Source: Aidingimonas lacisalsi (GTDB taxonomy: Bacteria > Pseudomonadota > Gammaproteobacteria > Pseudomonadales > Halomonadaceae). Taken from it: a stretch of 64,000 nt of DNA. The translations under genes and the position numbers were made by a program. The stretch is from contig NZ_VRYH01000003.1 of assembly GCF_008079445.1 (NCBI RefSeq), forward strand, positions 1-64,000. The letters run 5' to 3'. Numbering within the stretch: position 1 is the stretch's first letter; every line of letters begins with the position of its first letter. Shown here piece after piece: positions 25,867 through 35,235 of the stretch. A model generated the notes under the pieces. The model did no database searches, had not been told where the DNA came from, and saw nothing but the letters and a program-made list of their open reading frames with translations.

Positions 25867-26667
25867 CTAAGAGCGCTGGAAAATGATCTCCAGAGCGAAT
25901 TTGCTGCCAAAATAGGCAAGCAGCAAAAGCACGAAGCCGCCGAGTGTCCAGCGAACCGCAGTGAGTCCTCGCCAGCCCAGCCAGTGATGCCCCGCGAGCA
26001 GCAGCGAAAAGATCGCCCAGGCGGCCAAGGATAAAATCGTCTTGTGGGCCAGGTGTTGAGCAAACAGGTTGTCGACGAACAGAAAGCCGCTAATGATGGA
26101 GAGCGTCAGTAAGGCCAGACCTCCCCAGATGAGCTTGAACAGGGCCCGTTCCATGGTCGTCAGCGGCGGAAGTGCTTGTACGATCCCCACGGTATGATGG
26201 TGACGTAGCGCCTGATTCTGTAGCCCCAGAAGCATGGCTTGTCCCGCGGCGATGATCAGCACAGCAAAAGCCAGTACCGAACTGATGGCATGCAGGGCAA
26301 TGCCCGGGGTCAGTCCATGCCCGGGCACGGGATCGTGCATGTCGGCAATTAGCAGCAGGCTGGCAGCGGCCAGCGGAAACAAGGCAACCGAGACGTTCAG
26401 CAAGGGCAGCATCAGGCTGACCAATAGCAGCAGGAAAACCACCACACCACTGGCGAAGACGACGCTGGAGGCCAAGTCCAGTCTCAGGCCACCGTGTTCG
26501 ACAATCGTGCTGGTGATCACTAGCACATGGCATGATAGTGCCAGTAGACCGAGACTGCGCACGAGTATGGGGCGTTGAGATACGCGTCTTACTAGCGCCA
26601 GGCCTTGCCAAGTCGTGGCGCCGAGGTAGAGGATGATAGCCAGTAAAGCAAAAGGAAGCGCCTGCAT
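25867..26667 (-). CDS. ypjD: Inner membrane protein YpjD (cytochrome c assembly-like)
   Basis: A 266-residue integral membrane protein with about eight hydrophobic helices, of the CcsA/CcmC-like 'cytochrome c assembly' family. The TPGIALHAISSVLAFAVLIIA region and LLLAGHHWLGWRG near the end match YpjD. Its role is not settled; links to CorB-type transport come from the constant neighbourhood. The ATG at 26667 is preferred over an upstream GC-rich extension. Divergent from ffh. Confidence 0.9.
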   Translation of the reverse strand: MQALPFALLAIILYLGATTWQGLALVRRVSQRPILVRSLGLLALSCHVLVITSTIVEHGGLRLDLASSVVFASGVVVFLLLLVSLMLPLLNVSVALFPLAAASLLLIADMHDPVPGHGLTPGIALHAISSVLAFAVLIIAAGQAMLLGLQNQALRHHHTVGIVQALPPLTTMERALFKLIWGGLALLTLSIISGFLFVDNLFAQHLAHKTILSLAAWAIFSLLLAGHHWLGWRGLTAVRWTLGGFVLLLLAYFGSKFALEIIFQRS

Positions 26668-26804
26668 CGATTGCTGTCCATGCGCCGTGGGTGTCGGCGT
26701 CGCGGTCGTGAAAACAGGGTAATAGAAATACTTACGCAAGCGAACACTATACCGAAGTCTCCGCCCCGCGCACAGCCGGTCGGAATCGATGCATCAGGAT
26801 TGCA

Positions 26805-26833
26805 TGGAGACTGGCCCAGGTAAGGCGTATAAT
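26805..26833 (+). promoter_or_regulatory. Probable sigma-70 promoter of ffh
   Basis: A perfect -10 TATAAT at 26828-26833 lies 17 bases after TGGAGA (26805-26810, 4 of 6 consensus). It is 39 bases upstream of the ffh start in the ypjD-ffh divergent gap. Confidence 0.55.
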
Positions 26834-26872
26834 CACCGAGCAAAGGCTAGGCATACCCGCCGGAGAGGCAAC

Positions 26873-28261
26873 ATGTTCGAGAGTCTGACAGATCGTCTGT
26901 CGAAAACACTCAAGTCAATCAGTGGTCAGGCAAAACTGACCAATGACAATATTCAGGATACGTTACGCGAAGTGCGTCGTGCCTTGCTCGAGGCCGATGT
27001 TGCATTGCCGGTAGTAAAGGCATTCATCGAGCGTGTGCGCGAGCGCGCAGTCGGTCAGGAAGTGTCCAAAAGCCTGTCGCCGGGGCAGCAATTCGTCAAG
27101 ATCGTTCAGCAGGAACTCGAGGCGATCATGGGCGAGGGCAATGTGCCGCTCGAACTCAAGGCTCAACCCTCGGTCATTTTGATGGCCGGTCTGCAAGGTT
27201 CCGGCAAGACGACGTCGGTAGCCAAACTGGCGCGTTACCTGCGAGAGCGTGAAAAGAAGAAGGTGCTGGTGGTTTCGGCCGATATCTACCGTCCGGCTGC
27301 AATCGACCAACTGGAGTCGTTGGCTGATGAGGTGGAGGTGGACTTCTTCCCCTCGCAGAGCGATCAGCAACCGGTAGCCATCGCCAATGCGGCGATCAAG
27401 CACGCCAAGATTCAATTCCACGACGTCGTTATCGTCGATACCGCGGGTCGGTTGCACGTCGACGGCGACATGATGGAAGAGATCCGGGCGCTGCATAAGG
27501 CGGTATCTCCGGAAGAGACATTGTTCGTTGTTGATGCCATGACCGGTCAGGATGCTGCCAATACGGCCAAGGCGTTCCATGATACCCTCCCTCTGACGGG
27601 GGTTATCCTGACCAAGGCGGACGGCGATGCGCGTGGCGGCGCGGCGCTTTCGGTGCGTCATGTTACCGGCAAGCCGATCAAGTTCATGGGGATGGGGGAA
27701 AAGGTCGATGCGCTGGAATCGTTCCACCCTGACCGCGTGGCTTCACGAATCCTCGGCATGGGGGACGTACTGTCCCTGATCGAGGAAGCCGAGCGTACTG
27801 TCGACAAGGGGAAGGCCGACAAACTCGCCAAGAAAGTCAAAAAAGGGAAAGGGTTCGACCTCGAAGATTTCCGCGATCAGCTTCAGCAGCTCAAGAAAAT
27901 GGGCGGAATGGGCGGTTTGATGGGCAAGCTGCCCGGCATGGGGCAAATGGCCGAGATGGCGCAGGGGCCAGGCCCTGAAAAAGAGCTCGGCAAGCTAGAA
28001 GCCTTGATCAATTCCATGACTCCCCATGAACGTCGCAAACCGGAAATCATCAATGGCTCGCGCAAGCGTCGCATCGCTGCTGGTGCTGGTTTGCAGGTCC
28101 CTGACCTCAATCGCCTGCTCAAGCAGCACAAGCAGATGCAGAAGATGATGAAGAAAGCGGGCAAGAAAGGCGGAATGGAGAACATGATGCGTGGCCTCCC
28201 CGGAATGGGCGGTGGTCCTGGGGGGCCTGGAGGAGGTCCCGGCGGCATGCCCTGGCGCTGA
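26873..28261 (+). CDS. ffh: Signal recognition particle GTPase Ffh
   Basis: A 462-residue SRP54 homologue. N domain 1-90, G domain with P-loop GLQGSGKTT at 106-114 and DTAGRLHVD, and a methionine-rich M domain (about 300-462) that binds 4.5S RNA and signal sequences, with GSRKRRIAAGAG. The tail is glycine/proline rich (GGGPGGPGGGPGG). It targets nascent inner-membrane proteins to FtsY, encoded at 49846. GGAG lies 7 bases before the ATG at 26873; the open frame extends upstream but without similarity. Heads the rpsP-rimM-trmD-rplS block. Confidence 0.98.
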   Translation: MFESLTDRLSKTLKSISGQAKLTNDNIQDTLREVRRALLEADVALPVVKAFIERVRERAVGQEVSKSLSPGQQFVKIVQQELEAIMGEGNVPLELKAQPSVILMAGLQGSGKTTSVAKLARYLREREKKKVLVVSADIYRPAAIDQLESLADEVEVDFFPSQSDQQPVAIANAAIKHAKIQFHDVVIVDTAGRLHVDGDMMEEIRALHKAVSPEETLFVVDAMTGQDAANTAKAFHDTLPLTGVILTKADGDARGGAALSVRHVTGKPIKFMGMGEKVDALESFHPDRVASRILGMGDVLSLIEEAERTVDKGKADKLAKKVKKGKGFDLEDFRDQLQQLKKMGGMGGLMGKLPGMGQMAEMAQGPGPEKELGKLEALINSMTPHERRKPEIINGSRKRRIAAGAGLQVPDLNRLLKQHKQMQKMMKKAGKKGGMENMMRGLPGMGGGPGGPGGGPGGMPWR

Positions 28262-28401
28262 TGTGGGCTGTCAAGGAAAAGGTTTCCAACTGGACGCGAT
28301 TTCCGTAGAATACCGCGTCTTCGTGGCAAGACTGTGCGGTTGCGCGTAGTCCAATGCCCAGATATTCATTCTGCAAATCCAACTGAAGGACAGATAACGC
28401 A

Positions 28402-28650
28402 ATGGTTACCATTCGTCTGGCACGTGCTGGCGCCAAGAAGCGTCCCTTCTATCACTTGGCGGTCAGCGATTCGCGTAATCCTCGTGATGGTCGTTTCATC
28501 GAGCACGTAGGCTTCTTCAATCCGGTCGCGCGGGGTCAGGAAGAGCGTCTGCGTATCGACCTCGACCGAATCAGCCACTGGCAGAATCATGGTGCTCAGG
28601 TCTCCGACCGCGTCGCCGAGTTGATCAAGGAAGCCCGCAAGCAAGCTTGA
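28402..28650 (+). CDS. rpsP: 30S ribosomal protein S16
   Basis: An 82-residue S16 ([25 protein letters not shown]...), a 30S assembly protein. It lies 140 bases after ffh and heads the classical rpsP-rimM-trmD-rplS operon. Immediately after the stop is a tight hairpin TCCCTCC-GAT-GGAGGGA (28655-28671) without T-run, perhaps an attenuation or processing element before rimM. Confidence 0.98.
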   Translation: MVTIRLARAGAKKRPFYHLAVSDSRNPRDGRFIEHVGFFNPVARGQEERLRIDLDRISHWQNHGAQVSDRVAELIKEARKQA

Positions 28651-28709
28651 TGCATCCCTCCGATGGAGGGACGCTACCCGGCCAGGCTGTTCGAGGCGTA
28701 TGAGCGATT

Positions 28710-29276
28710 ATGTCCAGTGAAAGATCGGCAATGACTACGGATCGCGAGTACGACGACTCGCCTGTGGGCGAACCGCAGCATGTGGTGCTGGGTCAACTGA
28801 CCAGCCCCTATGGCACCAAGGGGTGGCTGAAAGTGTATTCGTACACCAGCCCGATGGACGGCATACTCGACTATTCGCAGTGGTTGTTGCGCCAAGGTGA
28901 GTCGATTGCCGCCTGGCGAGTCGTTGAGGGGCGGCGCCAAGGCAAGGGCCTAGTAGCCTGCCTGGATGGCGTCAATCGTCGTGAGCAGGCTGAGCAGTTG
29001 GCGGGAGCCGAGATTCTGCTGCCGACTGAGTCGTTGCCGGCCCTGGCAAGTGGCGAATACTACTGGTATCAGTTGGAAGGGCTGGAAGTCATCACGCGCG
29101 AGGGTGTTGCGCTGGGGCGTGTCGATTATTTGCTGGAAACCGGCGCCAATGATGTTCTGGTCGTCAAGAACCCTGGGGGCACGGAGCGACTGTTACCTTT
29201 CCTGCCCGAGCAAGTGGTGATCGATGTCGATTTGAACGCCAAGCGGATGACGGTCGACTGGGATCCCGACTTTTGA
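28710..29276 (+). CDS. rimM: 16S rRNA maturation factor RimM
   Basis: A 188-residue RimM. It binds S19 in the 30S head and assists late maturation. The N-terminal RimM domain begins at [21 protein letters not shown]; the C-terminal PRC-barrel covers about 110-188 ([12 protein letters not shown]...[10 protein letters not shown]). An ATG at 28731 is an alternative start seven codons in; neither has a strong Shine-Dalgarno. Confidence 0.96.
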   Translation: MSSERSAMTTDREYDDSPVGEPQHVVLGQLTSPYGTKGWLKVYSYTSPMDGILDYSQWLLRQGESIAAWRVVEGRRQGKGLVACLDGVNRREQAEQLAGAEILLPTESLPALASGEYYWYQLEGLEVITREGVALGRVDYLLETGANDVLVVKNPGGTERLLPFLPEQVVIDVDLNAKRMTVDWDPDF

Positions 29277-29289
29277 CAGCGTAAGGCGG

Positions 29290-30081
29290 ATGACCATGTG
29301 GATCGGCGTCGTGTCCTTGTTTCCGGAAATGTTCCAGGCGGTTACGTCTTATGGCGTGACAGGACGGGCCGTAAGGAATGGCCTGCTGAAACTCGCCTGT
29401 TACAATCCACGTGATTATGCGACGGATCGCCATCGCACTGTGGATGACCGCCCGTACGGCGGTGGTCCAGGTATGTTGATGAAGGTCGATACCCTGCGTC
29501 AGGCCATTCATGCTGCGCGTGACGACGCCGAGCGGCAGACCGGACTGAACGCCAAGGTGGTCTACCTGTCGCCCCAGGGGCGCATGCTGGACCAGCGTGG
29601 GGTACGCGCTCTGGCGGCGTCAGCGCCACTGATATTGATATCGGGACGTTATGAAGGGATCGATGAGCGTATTGTGGAAGCCGACGTCGATGAAGAATGG
29701 TCGATAGGCGACTACGTGCTCAGTGGAGGCGAGTTGCCGGCGATGGTCGTGATCGATGCGGCCGCCAGGTTGGTGCCTGGCGTACTGGGACATGAAGACT
29801 CAGCGGCCGAGGATTCGTTCAGTGAAGGCCTCCTGGATTGTCCCCATTATACGCGTCCGGAGTCCATTGATGGTCGTGAAGTGCCGAATGTGCTGCTGAG
29901 TGGCGATCATGGTGCGATCCGGCGTTGGCGTTTGAAAGCGTCATTGGGACGGACTTGGTTGCGGCGCCCAGAGTTGTTGCAGGGAAAAGTGTTGGATGCA
30001 GAGCAGCGCAAGCTGCTGGATGAATTCATTGAAGAATACGCCGATCAGGCGGAGGTGCAGGGTACCTCGATGTCACCATGA
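29290..30081 (+). CDS. trmD: tRNA (guanine-N1)-methyltransferase TrmD
   Basis: A 263-residue SPOUT methyltransferase that makes m1G37 in tRNAs, preventing +1 frameshifting. Signature sequences: [28 protein letters not shown], and the knot region [12 protein letters not shown] and [13 protein letters not shown]. It follows rimM by 13 bases. Confidence 0.98.
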   Translation: MTMWIGVVSLFPEMFQAVTSYGVTGRAVRNGLLKLACYNPRDYATDRHRTVDDRPYGGGPGMLMKVDTLRQAIHAARDDAERQTGLNAKVVYLSPQGRMLDQRGVRALAASAPLILISGRYEGIDERIVEADVDEEWSIGDYVLSGGELPAMVVIDAAARLVPGVLGHEDSAAEDSFSEGLLDCPHYTRPESIDGREVPNVLLSGDHGAIRRWRLKASLGRTWLRRPELLQGKVLDAEQRKLLDEFIEEYADQAEVQGTSMSP

Positions 30082-30208
30082 TTCTCCGTGATCGAGGTGC
30101 GCCTGTGTCACTCATGAGACTCCCGCGTCATCGTGCCATGAGGCCGAGAGCGTCGGGATCACGACAGCCGGGGCAACCCGGTTGGCAAGAATTGACGAGG
30201 AGCTAGCA

Positions 30209-30565
30209 ATGAGTAGCAAGAACAAGGTGATCCAGGCGATTGAAGCCGAGCAGATGACCAAGGAAATTCCGGCGTTCGCCCCCGGCGATACCGTTATCGT
30301 TCAAGTCAAGGTCAAGGAAGGTAACCGTGAACGCCTGCAGGCCTTCGAAGGTGTGGTGATCGGCAAGCGTAACCGTGGCCTGAATTCCGCCTTCACCGTG
30401 CGTAAGGTCTCCCACGGTGTCGGTGTCGAGCGCACCTTCCAGACATACAGTCCGTTGGTGGAGTCCATCGCGGTCAAGCGCCGCGGTGACGTGCGCCAGG
30501 CCAAGCTCTACTATCTTCGTGAACGTAGCGGCAAGTCTGCGCGTATCAAGGAAAAGCTGGCGTAA
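30209..30565 (+). CDS. rplS: 50S ribosomal protein L19
   Basis: A 118-residue L19 at the 30S-50S interface. Starts [16 protein letters not shown]; contains [21 protein letters not shown] and ends [19 protein letters not shown] at 30197-30202 fixes the start. Last gene of the operon; the 127-base leader has inverted segments (CCGTGATC / GATCACGAC) but nothing I can name. Confidence 0.98.
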   Translation: MSSKNKVIQAIEAEQMTKEIPAFAPGDTVIVQVKVKEGNRERLQAFEGVVIGKRNRGLNSAFTVRKVSHGVGVERTFQTYSPLVESIAVKRRGDVRQAKLYYLRERSGKSARIKEKLA

Positions 30566-30611
30566 CGTCCTGACGGTCCCGATAAGGCGGCAGCAATGCC
30601 GTATCCGTCAT

Positions 30612-30643
30612 ACCCCGTCACCGCATGCGCGGGGCGGGGTTTT
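30612..30643 (+). terminator. Terminator of the rpsP-rplS operon
   Basis: ACCCCG (30612-30617) pairs with CGGGGT (30635-30640) around an inner CCGC-ATGC-GCGG helix, followed by TTT. It ends about 20 bases before xerD. Confidence 0.75.
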
Positions 30644-30663
30644 ATCATTTTCGGGGATCCCTG

Positions 30664-31566
30664 ATGAGCCCAGTGGAAGATCAGGCAGCTCGGATAGATG
30701 CCTTCCTTGATGTTCTGTGGTTGGAACAAGCTGCGAGTCATAACACGCTGTCTGCCTACCGGCGCGACCTCGAGGCGTGGGCCGCTCGCCTGGCAGCGCA
30801 TGGTGAAACGCTATTAGCGCCAGGTCAGGACACGTTGCCTATCTGGCTCGACGAACGGCGATCGCAAGGATACCACTTACGAACCAATGCACGTCTGTTA
30901 TCCAGTCTCAGGCGATTTTATCGTTGGGCGTTGGCCTCGAACCTGATCGATCATGACCCGTTGTCCGAGGTGCGCTTGCCCAAGGTTCGCCCCAACTTGC
31001 CGGATACACTCGACGAGGATGAAGTGGAACGTCTGCTCGCAACGCCGGACGTCGCTACGGCTATCGGGTTACGGGACAGAACGATGCTGGAGGTGCTATA
31101 TGCCGGAGGGCTGCGGGTTTCCGAATTGGTAGGGCTCACGGTGGATGCGGTCAATCTGCGCCAGGGGGTGGTGCGCGTCATTGGGAAGGGGGACAAGGAG
31201 CGCCTGGTGCCATTGGGTGAAGAGTCCTTATTCTGGCTGGAACGTTATCTGCGCGCAGGCCGCGGCGTGCTGATGGCAGAGACGACCCGTCCGCCACTGT
31301 TTCCCGGGCGAGCCGACGGTTTCATGACACGTCAGACATTCTGGCACCGTATAAAGCATTATGCCCAGTTGGCGGGTATCGATAAGCCTTTGTCTCCGCA
31401 TACACTCCGCCATGCGTTTGCGACACATCTATTGAATCATGGTGCCAATCTGCGTGTCGTACAGCTATTGCTGGGTCATAGTGACCTGTCGACGACGCAA
31501 ATTTACACGCATGTCGCCCAGGCTCGCCTGGAAGCGCTGCATGCTGAACACCATCCTAGAGGTTGA
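30664..31566 (+). CDS. xerD: Site-specific tyrosine recombinase XerD
   Basis: A 300-residue tyrosine recombinase; E. coli XerD has 298. With XerC it resolves chromosome dimers at dif under FtsK control. Catalytic residues visible: Arg151, Lys175, His246, Arg249, His272 and Tyr281 (LLGHSDLSTTQIYTHV). It is clearly a core recombinase, as it heads xerD-dsbC-hom-thrC, an order known from Pseudomonas. No phage or integron genes are near. Confidence 0.96.
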   Translation: MSPVEDQAARIDAFLDVLWLEQAASHNTLSAYRRDLEAWAARLAAHGETLLAPGQDTLPIWLDERRSQGYHLRTNARLLSSLRRFYRWALASNLIDHDPLSEVRLPKVRPNLPDTLDEDEVERLLATPDVATAIGLRDRTMLEVLYAGGLRVSELVGLTVDAVNLRQGVVRVIGKGDKERLVPLGEESLFWLERYLRAGRGVLMAETTRPPLFPGRADGFMTRQTFWHRIKHYAQLAGIDKPLSPHTLRHAFATHLLNHGANLRVVQLLLGHSDLSTTQIYTHVAQARLEALHAEHHPRG

Positions 31567-31568
31567 TC

Positions 31569-32303
31569 ATGAGAGCACCCTGGTTATCGGCGCTTGCCTG
31601 CTGTTCTGCCCTGACGTTCATGTCAATCGCCCAGGCGTCGTCTCACGACGCGCTAGCCGAACGCCTGAAGGTCAATGGGGAACCGATGCCGGTAAAAAGT
31701 ATCCGCGATACTCCCCTGTCAGATGTTTACGAGGTTCGGTTGGAGAATGGTGAAACCTTTTACAGTGACGGTGAGGGAGAGCATTTTCTGGTCGGGGACC
31801 TCTATGAAAACGGCGAAGACGGTCTGGTGAATCTGAGTGAACGCAGCCGCAATCAAGAGCGTGCTGCGCGTATCGCTGCCGTCCCGGACAGCGAGCGTGT
31901 CATCTTTCGGGGCGCGGGAGAGGTCAAGACAAGCGTGACCGTCTTCACCGATGCCACCTGTCCTTATTGTCGCAAGTTTCATGAAGAGGTGCCGCGCCTC
32001 AATGAGATGGGGGTTGCGGTGCACTATCTGGCCTTTCCCCGTGGCGGTCTGACTTCCGAAGGGGGGCGGGAACTTAGACAGATCTGGTGCGCGGACAATC
32101 GGACGGAAGCGATGAACGCTGCCAAACGTGATGAGACATTGCCTGATACAGCAGACTGCGACAATCCGGTCGAGGATCAGTATCATCTGGGAATGGATTT
32201 GGGGGTCGAGGGGACGCCGGCAATCATATTGCCTGACGGTCGCCTGGTGCCGGGATACATGCCGGCCGAACGTCTGGCGGAAATGCTGGACGCGATAGGC
32301 TAA
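31569..32303 (+). CDS. dsbC: Thiol:disulfide interchange protein DsbC
   Basis: A 244-residue periplasmic disulfide isomerase. Signal peptide 1 to about 23 (cleavage near AQASS), dimerisation domain to about 85, then the thioredoxin-like domain with active site CPYC (Cys131, Cys134), and a second structural Cys pair in WCADN and ADCDN. DsbD should keep it reduced. Starts 2 bases after xerD stop with GAGGT upstream; operon likely. Confidence 0.96.
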   Translation: MRAPWLSALACCSALTFMSIAQASSHDALAERLKVNGEPMPVKSIRDTPLSDVYEVRLENGETFYSDGEGEHFLVGDLYENGEDGLVNLSERSRNQERAARIAAVPDSERVIFRGAGEVKTSVTVFTDATCPYCRKFHEEVPRLNEMGVAVHYLAFPRGGLTSEGGRELRQIWCADNRTEAMNAAKRDETLPDTADCDNPVEDQYHLGMDLGVEGTPAIILPDGRLVPGYMPAERLAEMLDAIG

Positions 32304-32416
32304 TCGCCCCGTTGACAGCACCGCTGGGCCTTCCTACGTTGAACGGCTCGACGGCCTTTGCCGACAGGATGCTGATAACCGATCGGACACACGACACAAG
32401 CAAGGGGATGACAACA

Positions 32417-33733
32417 TTGAAACCGGTGAGAGTGGGAATCTGTGGTCTGGGTACCGTGGGTGGCGGTACGTTCAACGTGCTCATGCGCAATGCTGACGAT
32501 ATTGCCCGGCGAGCCGGACGACCAATCGTCATTGAACAGGTGGCGATGCGTCGTGACAACCCGGATTGCGATACCACCGGCGTCAAGACCACCGCGGATA
32601 TTTTTGACGTGGCCAAGAATCCTGATGTGGATGTGCTCGTCGAGCTGATCGGTGGTTACGATGCGGCTAGGGAGCTCGTGCTGACTGCGATACAAAACGG
32701 CAAGCATGTGGTCACCGCCAATAAAGCGTTGATTGCCGTTCACGGCAATGAAATTTTCCAGGCGGCTCATGAACATGGTGTGATCGTGGCCTTCGAGGCG
32801 GCAGTCGCCGGTGGCATCCCGGTGATCAAGTCTCTACGCGAGGGGCTGGGTGCCAACCGGATCGAGTGGCTGGCCGGGATCATCAATGGCACCGGCAATT
32901 ACATCCTCACCCACATGCGTGATGAGGGACGAGCGTTCGAGGATGTCCTGGCCGAGGCGCAGGCACTGGGGTATGCCGAAGCCGACCCGACGTTCGACGT
33001 GGAAGGGATCGATGCCGCCCACAAGCTGACCATCCTGGCGTCGATTGCTTATGGTGTACCGCTTCAGTTCGACAAGGCCTACACCGAGGGCATCTCGCGG
33101 ATTACTTATGACGACGTCGCACAGGCCGACAACCTAGGCTATATCATCAAACACCTCGGAATCTCCAAACGCACCGAATCGGGGTTCGAGTTGCGTGTCC
33201 ATCCGGCCTTGATTCCCAAGGAGCGTTTGCTGGCCAATGTGCATGGGGTCAAGAATGCGATCGCCGTGATGGGAGATGCCGTGGGGCCGACGCTCTATTA
33301 TGGTGCCGGTGCCGGTGCCGAGCCAACCGCTTCGGCAGTTGTTGCCGATCTGCTTGATGTGGCGCGTGATATCACAACGGACCATCACTACCGCGTTCCT
33401 TATCTGGCCTTCAGTGGCATCCACGAGGTCGAGAACAATCTGCCGATGCTACCGATGGAAGATATCGTCACAGCCTATTATCTGCGGTTGCTGGCAGTGG
33501 ATCGTCCCGGGGTGCTGGCACGCGTTGCGACGATCCTTTCCGAACAAGGTATATCGATCGAGGCGATCATCCAGAAGGAAGCGACGGAGGGCGAACTGGT
33601 GCCGATTATCCTGTTGACCCATCGTACCCGTGAAAGACAGATGAACGAAGCGATTCGACAGTTGGAATCGTTGGCCGATGTCGCTGGGCCGGTAACTCGG
33701 ATCAGGGTCGAATCGCTCGACGAGCATGAATAG
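32417..33733 (+). CDS. hom: Homoserine dehydrogenase
   Basis: A 438-residue monofunctional homoserine dehydrogenase: NAD(P)-binding domain with GICGLGTVGGGT, catalytic region around AGIINGTGNYILT and EADPTFDVEGIDAAHK, and a C-terminal ACT domain (about 350-430) for threonine feedback. It converts aspartate semialdehyde to homoserine. The start is likely a TTG at 32417, since AAGGGG (32402-32407) is 9 bases before it and Pseudomonas Hom starts at the same residue (MKPV); an ATG at 32408 touches the ribosome site. No aspartokinase is fused. Confidence 0.96.
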   Translation: MKPVRVGICGLGTVGGGTFNVLMRNADDIARRAGRPIVIEQVAMRRDNPDCDTTGVKTTADIFDVAKNPDVDVLVELIGGYDAARELVLTAIQNGKHVVTANKALIAVHGNEIFQAAHEHGVIVAFEAAVAGGIPVIKSLREGLGANRIEWLAGIINGTGNYILTHMRDEGRAFEDVLAEAQALGYAEADPTFDVEGIDAAHKLTILASIAYGVPLQFDKAYTEGISRITYDDVAQADNLGYIIKHLGISKRTESGFELRVHPALIPKERLLANVHGVKNAIAVMGDAVGPTLYYGAGAGAEPTASAVVADLLDVARDITTDHHYRVPYLAFSGIHEVENNLPMLPMEDIVTAYYLRLLAVDRPGVLARVATILSEQGISIEAIIQKEATEGELVPIILLTHRTRERQMNEAIRQLESLADVAGPVTRIRVESLDEHE

Positions 33734-33753
33734 TCCACAGCCATCAGCCGTAC

Positions 33754-33797
33754 GCTTGAAGCGAGAAGAGAGAGCCGTCGGATACCGCGCTTCAAGC
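33754..33797 (+). promoter_or_regulatory. Long inverted repeat between hom and thrC
   Basis: GCTTGAAGCG (33754-33763) and CGCTTCAAGC (33788-33797) form a perfect 10-bp stem around a 24-base purine-rich loop, ending 50 bases before thrC. No T-run follows. It may tune hom/thrC mRNA or be an operator. Confidence 0.4.
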
Positions 33798-33846
33798 TGA
33801 GGGACACCGTACCTGGCCAGTGATCATGGCGGCAAGAGAACATAAC

Positions 33847-35235
33847 ATGCGCTATATCAGTACCCGCGGGCAAGCGCCTGCACTGAGTTTCGAGGAAGTC
33901 GTGTTGACCGGCATGGCCAGCGATGGCGGCTTGTATGTGCCGGAGGAGGTTCCCCGGTTATCGCGTGACACACTGGCGTCGATGGCGGGGCTATCGTATG
34001 CAGAAATCGCCTTCCGTGTCATGAAGCCCTACGTAGGCGGTGAAATCGACGACGATACCTTTCGTGACATCGTGCGTGATGCGTATACGACCTTCAGTCA
34101 TGATGCGATAGTGCCGCTCAACCAACTCGACGCCAACCATTTCCTGCTGGAACTCTTCCATGGGCCAACCCTGGCCTTCAAGGACGTCGCACTGCAATTA
34201 TTGGGTCGTCTGCTCGATCATTTCCTGGCCAAGCGCGGCGAACGCGCCGTGATCATGGGGGCGACGTCGGGGGATACCGGTTCTGCGGCCATCGAGGGCT
34301 GCCGCCACTGTGACAATCTCGATATTTTCATCCTCCATCCATACAACAGGGTATCCGAGGTGCAGCGTCGGCAGATGACGACGGTGCTGGCCGACAATGT
34401 CTTCAACATTGCCATAGAAGGGAACTTCGACGATGCCCAGGCAATGGTCAAGGCAAGCTTTGCTGATCAGTCCTTCCTCAATGGAACGCGGCTCGTCGCG
34501 GTGAACTCCATCAACTGGGCGCGCATCATGGCCCAGATAGTCTATTACGTGGCGGCTGGCGTCGCATTGGGCGCTCCCCATCGTGAGGTTAGCTTCTGTG
34601 TACCGTCGGCCAACTTTGGTAACGTCTTCGCCGGGTACATGGCCTATCGCATGGGGCTGCCGGTCAGGCAGTTCATCGTGGCTACCAATGCCAACGATAT
34701 CCTGCACCGGACCTTGACTGACAATGACTTTTCCAAGCGAGACCTGATCGCTACGCTGGCGCCCTCCATGGATATCGTCGTTTCGTCGAATTTCGAACGC
34801 TTGCTGTTCGAAGCCTACGACCGTGACGGTGATGCCGTGCGGTCACTGCTGGAACGTTTCCAGGCTGAGCCGACAGTTCTTGCTGAAGCGCCATTGAAGA
34901 CGTTGCGGAGCCTGTTCGCGAGCCATAGTGTCGATGACGACACGATTCTCGAAGTCATCCGCGAAGCGCATCAGCGCACTCAGGAGACCCTCGATCCTCA
35001 TACGGCCACCGGGTATCGTGCTGCCGAGCGGGCACGCGACGACAGCTCTGCCCCCATGGTGACATTGGCGACGGCACACCCGGCCAAGTTTGCTGACGCG
35101 GTGGTCAAGGCTGGATTCCCCGGTGTGCCATTGCCGCCTCACATGGCGGATCTACTGGAACGGGAAGAGCGTTATACGGTGTTGCCGGCAACGCTCGATG
35201 CAGTGCAGCGTTTCGTGGTCGAGCAACGTCGTTGA
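33847..35235 (+). CDS. thrC: Threonine synthase
   Basis: A 462-residue PLP enzyme (long ThrC type, as in E. coli and Pseudomonas) that turns O-phosphohomoserine into threonine. N-terminal MRYISTRGQAPALSFEEV, PLP lysine in GPTLAFKDVALQ and phosphate-binding GATSGDTGSAA. It starts at 33847, where family similarity begins; an upstream in-frame extension exists. It overlaps recJ by TGATG. Confidence 0.97.
   Translation: MRYISTRGQAPALSFEEVVLTGMASDGGLYVPEEVPRLSRDTLASMAGLSYAEIAFRVMKPYVGGEIDDDTFRDIVRDAYTTFSHDAIVPLNQLDANHFLLELFHGPTLAFKDVALQLLGRLLDHFLAKRGERAVIMGATSGDTGSAAIEGCRHCDNLDIFILHPYNRVSEVQRRQMTTVLADNVFNIAIEGNFDDAQAMVKASFADQSFLNGTRLVAVNSINWARIMAQIVYYVAAGVALGAPHREVSFCVPSANFGNVFAGYMAYRMGLPVRQFIVATNANDILHRTLTDNDFSKRDLIATLAPSMDIVVSSNFERLLFEAYDRDGDAVRSLLERFQAEPTVLAEAPLKTLRSLFASHSVDDDTILEVIREAHQRTQETLDPHTATGYRAAERARDDSSAPMVTLATAHPAKFADAVVKAGFPGVPLPPHMADLLEREERYTVLPATLDAVQRFVVEQRR

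Noticed and set aside
26963-27727. 254-residue frame antisense to ffh
   Set aside because: Shadow frame caused by codon bias at high GC; ffh is certain.
30664-31566. Tyrosine recombinase as sign of an integrated element
   Set aside because: Sequence and context (dsbC-hom-thrC) fit chromosomal XerD; no att repeats or phage genes nearby.
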